NCBI GenBank assembly: GCA_021792885.1
Contig: JAJYTV010000021.1
Coordinates: forward strand, 1-13,697
From: Bacillota bacterium
GTDB taxonomy: Bacteria; Bacillota; Sulfobacillia; JAJZYS01; JAJYTV01
Reading direction: 5' to 3'
DNA: 13,697 bases
The notes beneath the pieces are model-generated. The model was not told where the DNA came from and made no database searches. It saw only the letters and a list, made by a program, of their open reading frames with translations. The translations under genes and the position numbers were made by a program. Shown piece by piece: positions 6,093 through 13,666 of the stretch. Every line of letters starts with the position of its first letter. Position 1 is the first letter of the stretch.

Positions 6093-7472
6093 CTAGGAAG
6101 CGGTGCGATACCGCGCGAGCGACAGGTCAAGCGCCTCGCCGGGCGACATGTCCGGGTCGAACGGCGCCTGCTCCGTGAAGAACCAGTCGTCGAGGAACCG
6201 CCCGATATCCCATGCCTGCACGTCCCGCAGCGCGCGCAGGGCGAAGTGCGCGAAGGCGCCGGCATCGGCGCCGGCCGCACCCGGGTCGCGGGCCCAGCTC
6301 CCCAGCAGGCCGAACATCCGCTCCTTGCCGATGGCGCGCTCGAGGGCGGCGAGGGCGACGGGACCCTTGTGGCGGGAAACGATGTCGACATCCGCCCCGT
6401 CCGCCGCGGACGCGAGGGGGGTGCGCACGGCCCCGGGACGCTCCCTGAGGACGGCCGCGTGCCGCAGGAGGGCGTCGTCGCCGCGGCCGCCGCCTGCGCG
6501 CTCGCCGACCAGGAGGTCCTCGAGGTAGTGCGCGATCGACTCGTCACAGAAGCGGTGCGGATCTGCGCAGGGAGATGGCGTCCAAAAGTGGCACACCTCG
6601 TGCGCCACGTCGCGGAACACCTGCTCCGGGCCCTCGCCGCCGCACTGGGCGATGAGGCCCGGCAGGTGCTGGGAGCCCCAGCCGGGAGGGATCTCGGCGA
6701 TCTCCACCGGCCCGGCTGCTGGCGCGGGGCCGAGCCACCGCTGCAGGGTGGAGCGCGCGAACAAGGCTGCGGACGAGACCGCTTGCGCCCACTCCTGGTG
6801 GCCTGGCCGGTGGTGCACGAGCACGCCTTCGCCGCGCGCCGTGGTGTAGGGAGCGGCGAAGAGGTGCAGCCCAGGCGCCTCATCGGCGCTCTCGAAGGCC
6901 GTCGCGCCATCGCCCAGCCGGACGCCGCGCGCGGGTGGAAGCAGGCAGGTCCAGTCCGCGGGATGGCGTACCTCGACGCGGAACGCCGGCACCGACCATG
7001 CGCGGCGCAGACCCTCGAGCGAGAGCGGGCCGACTACCGGATAGAAGAGGGACTCGGGCCGCAGGACGGCGATGTCCGGGTGCACTGCGTCGTGCGCGTA
7101 GGGGAAGAGCTCGCGGTAGCCGACGAGCGCTCCCGCGTAGCGAAGGTGCAGATCCGTCTCCTGCCCTGGCCCGAGGTCCTCGGCCAGCGCGAGGGAGACG
7201 CGGTTGACGTAGAGGTTTGGCATGTCGCGCACCGGCAAGTGCCGCACCGACTGGCGCAGCGCCAGTGCGCGATTCCCGTCCTGCGTCGCGCCCGTGACGC
7301 GCAGCAGGCGGTAGAGCAGGAGGTGCACCCGCGAGACGGTCCGGCGGCCCTGGTTGTGCAAGTGCAGCGTGCATGCGCCCTCGATCCGGCCCGGGGCGTC
7401 CCCAACCGGGTGATTGCGCGGCTGCGGGAGAAGGGTGAGGTCGAGTTCGCAGCGCTGCACCCGCAGCATCAT
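6093..7472 (-). CDS. M1-like metallopeptidase homologue (gluzincin fold)
   Basis: This 459-residue protein has no signal peptide or membrane segment and is probably cytosolic. The N-terminal half resembles the beta-sandwich domain of M1 peptidases (LDLTLLPQP, GACTLHLHNQG, LGPGQETDLHLRYAG, RPESLFYPVVG). The second half carries a zinc motif HEVCH at 291-295 and a probable third ligand Glu311 in DESIAHYLEDL. The spacing is HExxH-x15-E, shorter than the usual x18 of M1 enzymes, and the GxMEN exopeptidase motif is not visible; EIPPGWGSQ at 260-268 sits where it would be expected. Activity as a classical aminopeptidase is therefore doubtful, and the substrate is unknown. ATG 7472 lies 7 nt after AGGAGG; an upstream TTG at 7490 has no such site. 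It stands alone, convergent with the citrate-synthase-like gene (32 nt apart) and divergent from gap. Confidence 0.7.
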   Translation of the reverse strand: MMLRVQRCELDLTLLPQPRNHPVGDAPGRIEGACTLHLHNQGRRTVSRVHLLLYRLLRVTGATQDGNRALALRQSVRHLPVRDMPNLYVNRVSLALAEDLGPGQETDLHLRYAGALVGYRELFPYAHDAVHPDIAVLRPESLFYPVVGPLSLEGLRRAWSVPAFRVEVRHPADWTCLLPPARGVRLGDGATAFESADEAPGLHLFAAPYTTARGEGVLVHHRPGHQEWAQAVSSAALFARSTLQRWLGPAPAAGPVEIAEIPPGWGSQHLPGLIAQCGGEGPEQVFRDVAHEVCHFWTPSPCADPHRFCDESIAHYLEDLLVGERAGGGRGDDALLRHAAVLRERPGAVRTPLASAADGADVDIVSRHKGPVALAALERAIGKERMFGLLGSWARDPGAAGADAGAFAHFALRALRDVQAWDIGRFLDDWFFTEQAPFDPDMSPGEALDLSLARYRTAS

Positions 7473-7563
7473 GCGCAAGCCTCCTCGCAAGAGGGCGTTG
7501 GGGCCACTTTCGGGATCGCTTGCGCGGGTCCTGTCGCCAGGTCAGCGCCGGGTGCGGAAGGGT

Positions 7564-7582
7564 CGTTCGGACGTCCGTTCGG
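7564..7582. repeat. Direct repeat with central palindrome upstream of gap
   Basis: CGTTCGG occurs at 7564-7570 and again at 7576-7582, a 12-nt period. The two copies overlap a perfect 10-bp palindrome CGGACGTCCG at 7568-7577. The pair is flanked by two copies of TGCGGA (7553-7558 and 7586-7591). It lies about 70 nt upstream of the gap -10 element and could be a regulator-binding site; that function is inferred. Confidence 0.45.
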
Positions 7583-7652
7583 CCATGCGGAGATGCGTAA
7601 GAGCGAGGCCCTATGGAACGGACTGCAGGTGGTGGCAGAAAGGGCTATTCGC

Positions 7653-7658
7653 TATAAT
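7653..7658 (+). promoter_or_regulatory. -10 element of the gap operon promoter
   Basis: A perfect TATAAT sits 45 nt upstream of the gap start codon. At 16-18 nt upstream of it there is no TTGACA-like hexamer (TGGTGG at 7630-7635), and no TG dinucleotide marks an extended -10. This may mean an activator is needed. Confidence 0.6.
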
Positions 7659-7703
7659 GAATCCGGTCTGTGCCCAAATGGAACAAGGAGGAAGTGGCCC
7701 CCC

Positions 7704-8711
7704 TTGATACGCGTAGGCATATCGGGGCTTGGCGCCGTTGGACGGCGCGCGCTCAGGATCGCCGAAGGACGCTCCGACGTACAGATCGTCGCAGTGAATG
7801 GCCCTGGCGACAACGCGACCATGGCGCATCTTCTGAAGTACGACTCCAACTACGGAACGTTTGCAGCCGATGTCTCGTCGGACGAAGACCACCTGTTCAT
7901 CAACGGCCGCAGCATTCCCACCTTCCACGAGCGCGAGCCGGGCAAGATCGACTGGCGCAGCGCAGGCGTCGATCTGGTGATCGAGGCGAGCGGCAAGTTC
8001 AACGACCCCGAGCTCGCGAAGGCCCACCTTGCCGGCGGGGCGCGCCGCGTCGTCCTGGCGGCGCCGTGGAAGGTGAACCCCGTTCCGACCTTCGTCCTCG
8101 GGGTGAACGAGGAGGAGTTCGATCCCAAGGAGCACTTCGTCATGTCGATGGGCTCGTGCACGACGAACTGCCTTCTGCCCATCACGAAGGTCCTCGACGA
8201 CGCGTTCGGCGTCGAGGAGGGCATGATGACGGCGGTGCACAGCTACACGTCGGACCAGAACCTCCTCGACAAATCACACAAGGACCTGCGGCGCGCCCGC
8301 GCCGCGGCAGTGAACATCATCCCCACGTCGACCGGCGCGGCGAAGGCCGTGAAGGCCGTCTGGCCGGAACTCGGGAAGAACTTCCACGGGATCGCGCTGC
8401 GCGTGCCGACCCAGGTCGTGTCGGCGGTCGACCTCGTCGTGCGGCTGCGCCGGCCTGCGGACGCCCAGGCGATCAACCGGGCGATGCGCGCCGCGGCCGA
8501 GGGGCCGATGCGGGGCATCCTCGATTACACGGAGGCGCCGCTCGTCTCCTCCGACCTGCGCGGCTCCTCGGCCTCGGCGACGCTCGACGCCGGCCTGACC
8601 GCCGCGGTCGGGCAGCTCGCGAAGGTGATGGCGTGGTACGACAACGAGTGGGGCTACGCCACGCGGCTCGTCGATTTCGCAGCCTACATCGCAAAGAGGG
8701 AAGAGCAGTGA
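7704..8711 (+). CDS. gap: Glyceraldehyde-3-phosphate dehydrogenase (phosphorylating), possibly NADP-accepting
   Basis: This enzyme oxidises glyceraldehyde-3-phosphate to 1,3-bisphosphoglycerate. The 335-residue protein has an N-terminal Rossmann domain (GLGAVGRR at 8-15, usually GFGRIGR), then AHLLKYDSNYG, the catalytic Cys152 in SMGSCTTNC, His179 in AVHSYTSDQ, DLRRARAAAVNIIPTSTGAAKAV, and WYDNEWGY near the end. At the cofactor site, NGPGD at 32-36 has Gly where NAD enzymes have Asp32, and KSH at 190-192 replaces Leu187-Pro188 of the Bacillus NAD enzyme. Gly32/Ser188 is the pattern of NADP-using chloroplast and cyanobacterial enzymes. The start is TTG; AAGGAGG lies 12 nt upstream, a long spacing, but no other in-frame start is near. 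It is the first gene of the glycolytic operon and overlaps pgk by 4 nt. Confidence 0.94.
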   Translation: MIRVGISGLGAVGRRALRIAEGRSDVQIVAVNGPGDNATMAHLLKYDSNYGTFAADVSSDEDHLFINGRSIPTFHEREPGKIDWRSAGVDLVIEASGKFNDPELAKAHLAGGARRVVLAAPWKVNPVPTFVLGVNEEEFDPKEHFVMSMGSCTTNCLLPITKVLDDAFGVEEGMMTAVHSYTSDQNLLDKSHKDLRRARAAAVNIIPTSTGAAKAVKAVWPELGKNFHGIALRVPTQVVSAVDLVVRLRRPADAQAINRAMRAAAEGPMRGILDYTEAPLVSSDLRGSSASATLDAGLTAAVGQLAKVMAWYDNEWGYATRLVDFAAYIAKREEQ

Positions 8712-9874
8712 ACCTGCGCAGCCTGGGCCGCGCGCCGCAGGCGAAGAGGGTCCTCGTCCGCGCCGACCTGAATGTGCCGCTGCAGGACGGTGAGGTGCGC
8801 GACGACACGCGGATCCGCGCGTCGCTGCGCACGATCGAGCATCTGCGCGCAGCAGGCAGCGCCATCGTCCTGGCGTCCCACCTCGGCCGCCCGAAGGGGC
8901 AGGTGCAGGAAGGACTCAGCCTCGCGCCCGTGGCGCGCCGGCTCTCGGCGCTGCTCGGGGAGCCGGTGCGGTTCGCCCCCGGCCTCCCGACCGGCGCCGA
9001 CGCCCGCACGGAGGTGCACCGTCTGCAGCCCGGCGAGGTGCTCTTGCTCGACAACCTGCGCTTCGATCCGCGCGAGACGGAGGACGACCCCGGGTTCGCA
9101 GCGGAGCTCGCGAGCTTCGGCGAGGTCTTCGTGCAGGACGCTTTCGGCGCCGTGCACCGCGCCCACGCGTCGACACATGCGGTCTGCGCCATCCTGCCCT
9201 CCTTCGCCGGCTATCTCGTGCAGGAGGAGGTCACGGCGCTCGACCGGTTGATGCACGGGACGGGCCAGCCGTTCGTGCTCGTGCTGGGCGGCGCGAAGAT
9301 CTCCGACAAGATCGGGGTGATCGAGCACCTCGCGGCGCAGGCCGAGACGGTGCTCGTCGGCGGCGCGCTCGCGAACACGTTCCTGCAGGCGCGCGGGGTG
9401 CCGATCGGACGCTCGCTCTGCGAGAGCGGGGAGCTCGACGTGGCGCGCGGCCTGATGCGCCGCTTCTCGGACCGCTTCCGCCTGCCGTCGGACGTGGTGG
9501 TGAGCCGCGCGATGACGGAAGGCGGCCACGCCGTCCTCGTCGAGGAGGTCGGCTCGGACGAGATGATCCTCGACATCGGTCCCTTGACCCGCAGCATCTT
9601 CCGCGAGGCGATCGTGCCGGCCGCCAGGATCTTCTGGAACGGGCCGCTCGGCCTCTACGAGCGCGCCCCCTTCGCGGAGGGCACCCTCGCCGTGGCGCGG
9701 GCCGTTGCGGAGTGCAAGGGCTACACCGTGGTGGGCGGGGGCGACTCCGCCGCGGCGGTGGCGGCCGCCGGCGTCGCGCAGAGCGTTTCCCACGTCTCGA
9801 CGGGCGGAGGTGCCTCCCTGGAATACCTCGAAGGCCGCACGCTGCCTGGCCTCGTCGGCCTCTCGGAGCGCTAG
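8708..9874 (+). CDS. pgk: Phosphoglycerate kinase
   Basis: This cytosolic kinase transfers phosphate from 1,3-bisphosphoglycerate to ADP, the first ATP-yielding step of lower glycolysis. The 388-residue monomer has both lobes: RVLVRADLNVPL at 14-25, LASHLGRPKG at 55-64, DNLRFDPRE at 115-123, DAFGAVHRAHAST at 144-156 (substrate-binding N-lobe), then GGAKISDK at 194-201 with the nucleotide lysine, NGPLGLYE at 311-318, GGGDS at 343-347 and STGGGASLE at 364-372. Length is close to the usual 390-400. The GTG start overlaps the gap stop (GTGA), with GAGGG 7 nt before it, so translation is coupled to gap. tpi starts 2 nt after its stop. Confidence 0.97.
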   Translation: MNLRSLGRAPQAKRVLVRADLNVPLQDGEVRDDTRIRASLRTIEHLRAAGSAIVLASHLGRPKGQVQEGLSLAPVARRLSALLGEPVRFAPGLPTGADARTEVHRLQPGEVLLLDNLRFDPRETEDDPGFAAELASFGEVFVQDAFGAVHRAHASTHAVCAILPSFAGYLVQEEVTALDRLMHGTGQPFVLVLGGAKISDKIGVIEHLAAQAETVLVGGALANTFLQARGVPIGRSLCESGELDVARGLMRRFSDRFRLPSDVVVSRAMTEGGHAVLVEEVGSDEMILDIGPLTRSIFREAIVPAARIFWNGPLGLYERAPFAEGTLAVARAVAECKGYTVVGGGDSAAAVAAAGVAQSVSHVSTGGGASLEYLEGRTLPGLVGLSER

Positions 9875-9876
9875 GC

Positions 9877-10626
9877 GTGCCGGTCCTCGCTGCGAACTGG
9901 AAGCTGCACAAGACGACGGCCGAGGCGATCGCCTGGGTGGACGCCGTGCAGGCGTCACCGCTCCTGGGACGTGCCGACGTGGTCGTCCTGCCCGGCTTCC
10001 TGCAGATCCCGGCGCTTTCGGCGCGGATCGGGCATGGCCCGATCGCGCTCGGCTCCCAGGACGTCTTCTGGGAGGAATCCGGCGCGTTCACCGGGATGGT
10101 GTCGGCGGCGCAGGTTCGTGAGGCGGGCTGCCGCTATGCGCTCGTCGCCCACTCGGAGCGCAGGCGCTGCGCGGGCGATGACGACCGGGGGGCGCACGCG
10201 CGCATCCGCGCGGCCCTCGCGCAGGGCCTGACGCCGATCTACTGCATCGGCGAGGGACTGCGCGAGCGGGAGTCGGGGGGCTTCCAGCGGGCGCTCAAAG
10301 CGCAGTACGACGTGGCGCTCGATGGCCTTTCGGCTGAGCAGGCGCAGCGCGTGATCGTCGCCTACGAACCGGTCTGGGCGATCGGCAGCGGCCAGCCGGC
10401 GACGCCGCAGCAGGTGGGCGAGGTCGCCGCGGCGATCCGCGCGGGCGTGCTCGCCCGCACGGGACTTCGGGAGGGCATGCGCATCCTGTACGGCGGCTCC
10501 GTGCAGCCCCAGAACATCCAAGGCTTCCTCGCCCAAGGCACCATCGACGGCTTCCTCGTCGGCGGCGCGTCGCTCGACCCAGAAGAATTCCTCGCATTAC
10601 TGAAGGCGGTGGTCGGAGGTGCCTAG
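9877..10626 (+). CDS. tpiA: Triosephosphate isomerase with divergent signatures
   Basis: This enzyme interconverts dihydroxyacetone phosphate and glyceraldehyde-3-phosphate. The 249-residue TIM barrel keeps the catalytic residues Asn7/Lys9 (AANWKLHK), His92 (VAHSERR), Glu94 and Glu164 (AYEPVWAIG), the CIGE strand, and the phosphate loop GGSVQPQN with VGGASL. Several normally invariant positions differ: AGNWKMN is AANWKLH, GHSERR is AHSERR, the usual E-(T/S)-D after it is DDD in a run RRRCAGDDDRGAH, and HWEE is FWEE. It is probably active because all catalytic side chains are present, but it is a diverged variant. The GTG start follows the pgk stop by 2 nt, with GGAG 8 nt upstream. It overlaps gpmI by 8 nt. 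Confidence 0.94.
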   Translation: MPVLAANWKLHKTTAEAIAWVDAVQASPLLGRADVVVLPGFLQIPALSARIGHGPIALGSQDVFWEESGAFTGMVSAAQVREAGCRYALVAHSERRRCAGDDDRGAHARIRAALAQGLTPIYCIGEGLRERESGGFQRALKAQYDVALDGLSAEQAQRVIVAYEPVWAIGSGQPATPQQVGEVAAAIRAGVLARTGLREGMRILYGGSVQPQNIQGFLAQGTIDGFLVGGASLDPEEFLALLKAVVGGA

Positions 10627-12121
10627 ACCGAAGCCCGTCGGACTGATCGTGCTGGATGGCTGGGGGATCGCGCCGCCCTCGCGGGGCAACGCGGTCAGCC
10701 TGGCGAACACGCCCTACTGGCATTCGCTGACGCAGCGCTGGCCGATGGCGCGACTGCGCACGGACGGCGAGGCGGTCGGCCTCACAAGCGGCCAGATGGG
10801 CAACTCCAACGTCGGCCACCTCAACATCGGCGCGGGGCGCGTCGTGTTCCAGGACCTGCCAAAGATCAGCCGGGCGGTCGCCCAGGGCGAGCTCGACAGC
10901 ATCCCGGCGCTGCAGGAGCTGCGCCATGCAAGGCGCCTGCACCTGATGGGTCTTCTGTCGCCGGGCGGCGTGCACTCCCACATCGACCACGCCATCGCCC
11001 TCGTGCGCCTCTACGCCGGCCAGGAGGTCTACGTGCACGCCTTCCTGGACGGGCGGGACGTCCCGCCGCAGAGCGCGGGGGAGTCGCTCGCGCGGCTGCA
11101 GGCGGCTTGCGCCGAGACGGGCGCCCGTATCGCGACCGTCGCGGGGCGGTTCTACGCGATGGACCGCGACCACCGCTTCGACCGCACCGAGAAGGCCTAC
11201 GCCGCGATCGTGCGCGGCGAGGGGCTCAGGGCCACGGACGCCGCGCAGGCGCTGGGGCAGGCGTACGCCCGGGACGAGACGGACGAGTTCGTCCAGCCGA
11301 CCGTGCTCGGCGGGTACGAGGGGGCGCAGGCGGACGACGCCTTCTTCTTCTGGAACTTCCGCTCCGACCGCGCCCGCCAGATCTCCCGGGCGATCGCCGA
11401 CCCGGACTTCCGGGGCTTTGCGCGTCCGGAGGGGCCGATGCGGCTCGCCGCCATGACGGAGTACGACCAAGACTTCCACTTGCCGGTCGCCTTCCCGCCG
11501 ACCGATCTCCGGGAGACGCTCGGAGAGGTGGTCTCGCGCGCCGGACTGCGCCAGCTGCGCGTGGCGGAGACCGAGAAGTACGCCCACGTCACCTATTTCC
11601 TGAACGGGGGCCGCGAGGAACCCTTCCCCGGAGAGGAGCGCATCCTCGTCCCCTCGCCGAAGGTCGCGACCTACGACGAGGCGCCGGAGATGTCGGCGGC
11701 GGAGGTGACGGAGCGGGCGCTGCGCCACATCACCGAGGAGCGTCCGGACCTCTTCGTGCTCAACTACGCGAACCCCGACATGGTGGGTCACACAGGATCG
11801 ATCGAGGCCGCCGTGCGCGCCGTCGAGACAGTGGACAGGGGCCTCTCGCAACTTCTTCCCCCGCTGCTCGATGCGGGCGCCGCGGTGCTCGTGATCGCGG
11901 ACCACGGCAACGCGGAGGAGATGCTCGACAGCCGCGGCGGGCCCCAGACCTCCCACAGCCTGAACCTCGTTCCCGTGCTGCTCGCGGGCGCGCCGCAGGG
12001 CGTCAGCCTGGCGGACGGCATCCTCGCAGACGTCGCCCCGACCCTGCTCGAACTCCTAGAGGTACCGCAGCCTGCGGCCATGACCGGCAGGAGCATCCTG
12101 CGAAAGGGGATCGCCAAGTGA
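10619..12121 (+). CDS. gpmI: 2,3-bisphosphoglycerate-independent phosphoglycerate mutase
   Basis: This enzyme converts 3-phosphoglycerate to 2-phosphoglycerate through a phosphoserine intermediate and needs Mn2+, which makes such enzymes pH-sensitive in Bacillus. The 500-residue protein is of family length (about 510). Motifs: VLDGWG with metal Asp13, nucleophile Ser63 in GQMGNSNVGHLNIGAGR, GGVHSHIDH at 116-124, FLDGRDVPP, DRDHRFDR at 182-189, FWNFRSDRARQ, NYANPDMVGHTG with Asp387/His391, ADHGNAEEM with Asp428/His429, and TSHSLNLVP with His446. The GTG start overlaps the tpi coding end by 8 nt. GGAGG directly abuts it, too close for a normal Shine-Dalgarno, so initiation probably depends on coupling to tpi. 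The stop overlaps the eno GTG. Confidence 0.97.
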   Translation: MPRPKPVGLIVLDGWGIAPPSRGNAVSLANTPYWHSLTQRWPMARLRTDGEAVGLTSGQMGNSNVGHLNIGAGRVVFQDLPKISRAVAQGELDSIPALQELRHARRLHLMGLLSPGGVHSHIDHAIALVRLYAGQEVYVHAFLDGRDVPPQSAGESLARLQAACAETGARIATVAGRFYAMDRDHRFDRTEKAYAAIVRGEGLRATDAAQALGQAYARDETDEFVQPTVLGGYEGAQADDAFFFWNFRSDRARQISRAIADPDFRGFARPEGPMRLAAMTEYDQDFHLPVAFPPTDLRETLGEVVSRAGLRQLRVAETEKYAHVTYFLNGGREEPFPGEERILVPSPKVATYDEAPEMSAAEVTERALRHITEERPDLFVLNYANPDMVGHTGSIEAAVRAVETVDRGLSQLLPPLLDAGAAVLVIADHGNAEEMLDSRGGPQTSHSLNLVPVLLAGAPQGVSLADGILADVAPTLLELLEVPQPAAMTGRSILRKGIAK

Positions 12122-13413
12122 CGAAGATCGCGGAACTGCACGCACGCGAGGTCCTGGACTCGAGAGGCAACCCGACCGTCGAGGTGGAAGCCCGCCTCGC
12201 GGGAGGCGCGCGCGGCCGCGCCATCGTTCCGTCCGGCGCATCGACCGGTACGCACGAGGCGCACGAACTGCGCGACGGGGACAAGTCCCGCTACCGCGGA
12301 AAGGGCGTTCTGCAGGCCGTCGAGCACGTGGAGCGCTTGATCCAGCCGGAGCTCGTGGGGGTGGACGCGCTCGACCAGGCGACTGTCGACGCTCTCCTGG
12401 TGCGGCTCGACGGAACGCGCCTGAAGACGCGTCTCGGAGCGAACGCGCTGCTCGGCGTCAGCCTCGCGGTCGCGCACGCGGCGGCGCAGGCGACGGCCCT
12501 CCCGCTCTACCGCTACCTCGGCGGGGTAGGGGCGAACCTCCTGCCGGTGCCGCTGATGAACGTGATCAACGGCGGAAAGCACGCCGACAACAACATCGGC
12601 GTGCAGGAGTTCATGCTTGCGCCGCTCGGGGCGCCGAATTTCGCCGATGCGGTCCGCTACGGCGCCGAGGTCTACCAGAGCCTCAAGGCGCTCCTGCTGC
12701 GCGACGGCAAGGCGACAGCGGTCGGCGACGAGGGCGGGTTCGCGCCCGACCTGCCGAATGACGAGGCGGCCCTCGAACTCCTGGTGCGGGCGATCGAGGA
12801 GGCCGGACTGCGGCCGGGAGAGGACGTCTCCCTCGCGCTCGACCCTGCGGCCAGCGAGCTCGCCGAGGACGGCAAGTACCGGCTGAACGGGGAACTGATG
12901 CCGCGCGCGCAGGCGGTGAAGCTCTACGACCGCTGGACGCGGGACTACCCGGTCTTCTCGATCGAGGACCCCTTCGCGGAGGACGACTTCGAGGGTTTCA
13001 CCGAGATCACGCAGGCCATCGGCGACCGCGTGCAGATCATCGGCGACGACATCTTCGTCACCCAGGAGGAGCGCCTGCAGCAGGGCATCGCGCAGGGCAG
13101 CGGCAACGCGATCCTGATCAAGCTGAACCAGGTCGGCACGCTTTCCGAGACGCTCGCGACGATGGCACTCGCCCAGCGGAGCGGCTTTCAGCGGGTGATC
13201 TCGCACCGGTCCGGCGAGACCGAGGACGCGACGATCGCGCACCTCGCGGTCGCGACGGGCGCGGGACAGATCAAGACCGGGGCGCCGGCGCGGTCGGAGC
13301 GGGTCGCGAAGTACAACGAACTCCTGCGCATCGCAGACGAGCTTGGCGCGACGCAGCGCTACGCCGGGTCGCTTGTGCTGGCCCGCCGCGGGATGCTACA
13401 CTCCCCTAAGTAA
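12118..13413 (+). CDS. eno: Enolase (phosphopyruvate hydratase)
   Basis: Enolase dehydrates 2-phosphoglycerate to phosphoenolpyruvate, needs Mg2+, and in other bacteria can also occur in the RNA degradosome or on the cell surface. The 431-residue protein is full length. It shows LDSRGNPTVEVE at 13-24, the mobile loop PSGASTGTHEAHELRDGD at 38-55, MNVINGGKHADNN at 147-159, catalytic Glu205 in GDEGGFAP, Mg ligands Asp242 (ALDPAASE), Glu283 (SIEDPF) and Asp310 (GDDIFVTQ), catalytic Lys335 (ILIKLNQVGT), ISHRSGETED, and IKTGAPARSERVAKYN. The SIEDPFAEDD wording is nearer to archaeal/eukaryotic SIEDPF than to the usual bacterial SIEDG. The start is GTG overlapping the gpmI stop (GTGA), with AAAGGGG about 8 nt before it. 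It is the last glycolytic gene. Confidence 0.98.
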   Translation: MTKIAELHAREVLDSRGNPTVEVEARLAGGARGRAIVPSGASTGTHEAHELRDGDKSRYRGKGVLQAVEHVERLIQPELVGVDALDQATVDALLVRLDGTRLKTRLGANALLGVSLAVAHAAAQATALPLYRYLGGVGANLLPVPLMNVINGGKHADNNIGVQEFMLAPLGAPNFADAVRYGAEVYQSLKALLLRDGKATAVGDEGGFAPDLPNDEAALELLVRAIEEAGLRPGEDVSLALDPAASELAEDGKYRLNGELMPRAQAVKLYDRWTRDYPVFSIEDPFAEDDFEGFTEITQAIGDRVQIIGDDIFVTQEERLQQGIAQGSGNAILIKLNQVGTLSETLATMALAQRSGFQRVISHRSGETEDATIAHLAVATGAGQIKTGAPARSERVAKYNELLRIADELGATQRYAGSLVLARRGMLHSPK

Positions 13414-13437
13414 GCAGATTTGGGCGGTGAATCGTCT

Positions 13438-13662
13438 TTGAAGATCGCTCTCACGGTTCTCTACGTGGTCGTGGCGATCGCGATCGTCGTTGGGATCCTG
13501 CTCCAGTCGGCCCGCGTACCGGGCTTCACCGGCTCTTTCGGCAGCTCGGGTGAAACGTTCTTCGGTCGCCGGCGCGGCGTCGACGAGACGCTTGCGCGCG
13601 TGACTGCGGTGCTCGCGTTCGTCTTCTTCGCATTGTCGCTCGTGCTCACGCGCCTCGGCTGA
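13438..13662 (+). CDS. secG: Preprotein translocase subunit SecG
   Basis: SecG is a small integral membrane subunit of the SecYEG export channel that assists the SecA-driven cycle. The 74-residue protein has two hydrophobic helices (about 3-23 and 53-71) joined by a loop with the family's Gly/Ser-rich stretch and ETFFGRRRG at 39-47. LLQSARVPGF after helix 1 is also typical. I chose TTG at 13438 because GGCGGTGA lies 7 nt upstream and the resulting N-terminus (MKIALTVLYVVV) looks like other SecG proteins; an upstream TTG at 13420 would add 6 residues but has no Shine-Dalgarno. It follows eno by 24 nt without a terminator, the same eno-secG order found in many Bacillota, so it probably shares the operon transcript. 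Confidence 0.92.
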   Translation: MKIALTVLYVVVAIAIVVGILLQSARVPGFTGSFGSSGETFFGRRRGVDETLARVTAVLAFVFFALSLVLTRLG

Positions 13663-13666
13663 GACC

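Larger units (their letters stand above)
7473..7703. other. Intergenic region between peptidase gene and gap: leader of both
   Basis: This 231-nt gap between divergent genes holds the promoter of the glycolytic operon and a cluster of short repeats at 7553-7591. I see no gene for the glycolytic repressor CggR, no tRNA and no convincing riboswitch or terminator in it. No clear promoter for the minus-strand peptidase gene was found. Confidence 0.5.

Noticed and set aside
5481..7703. Long in-frame extension upstream of gap reaching into the citrate-synthase-like gene
   Set aside because: GAPDH begins with its Rossmann strand at TTG 7704. The upstream part overlaps two other genes and has no homology to anything I recognise, so a fusion protein is not supported.
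7678..7703. ATG at 7678 near the gap ribosome binding site as the gap start
   Set aside because: It is out of frame with GAPDH (26 nt from the TTG) and leads into an unrelated shadow frame.
10295..11956. 553-codon minus-strand open frame opposite tpi and gpmI
   Set aside because: Antisense shadow of conserved glycolytic genes; composition is Arg/Val/Ala-rich with no motif.
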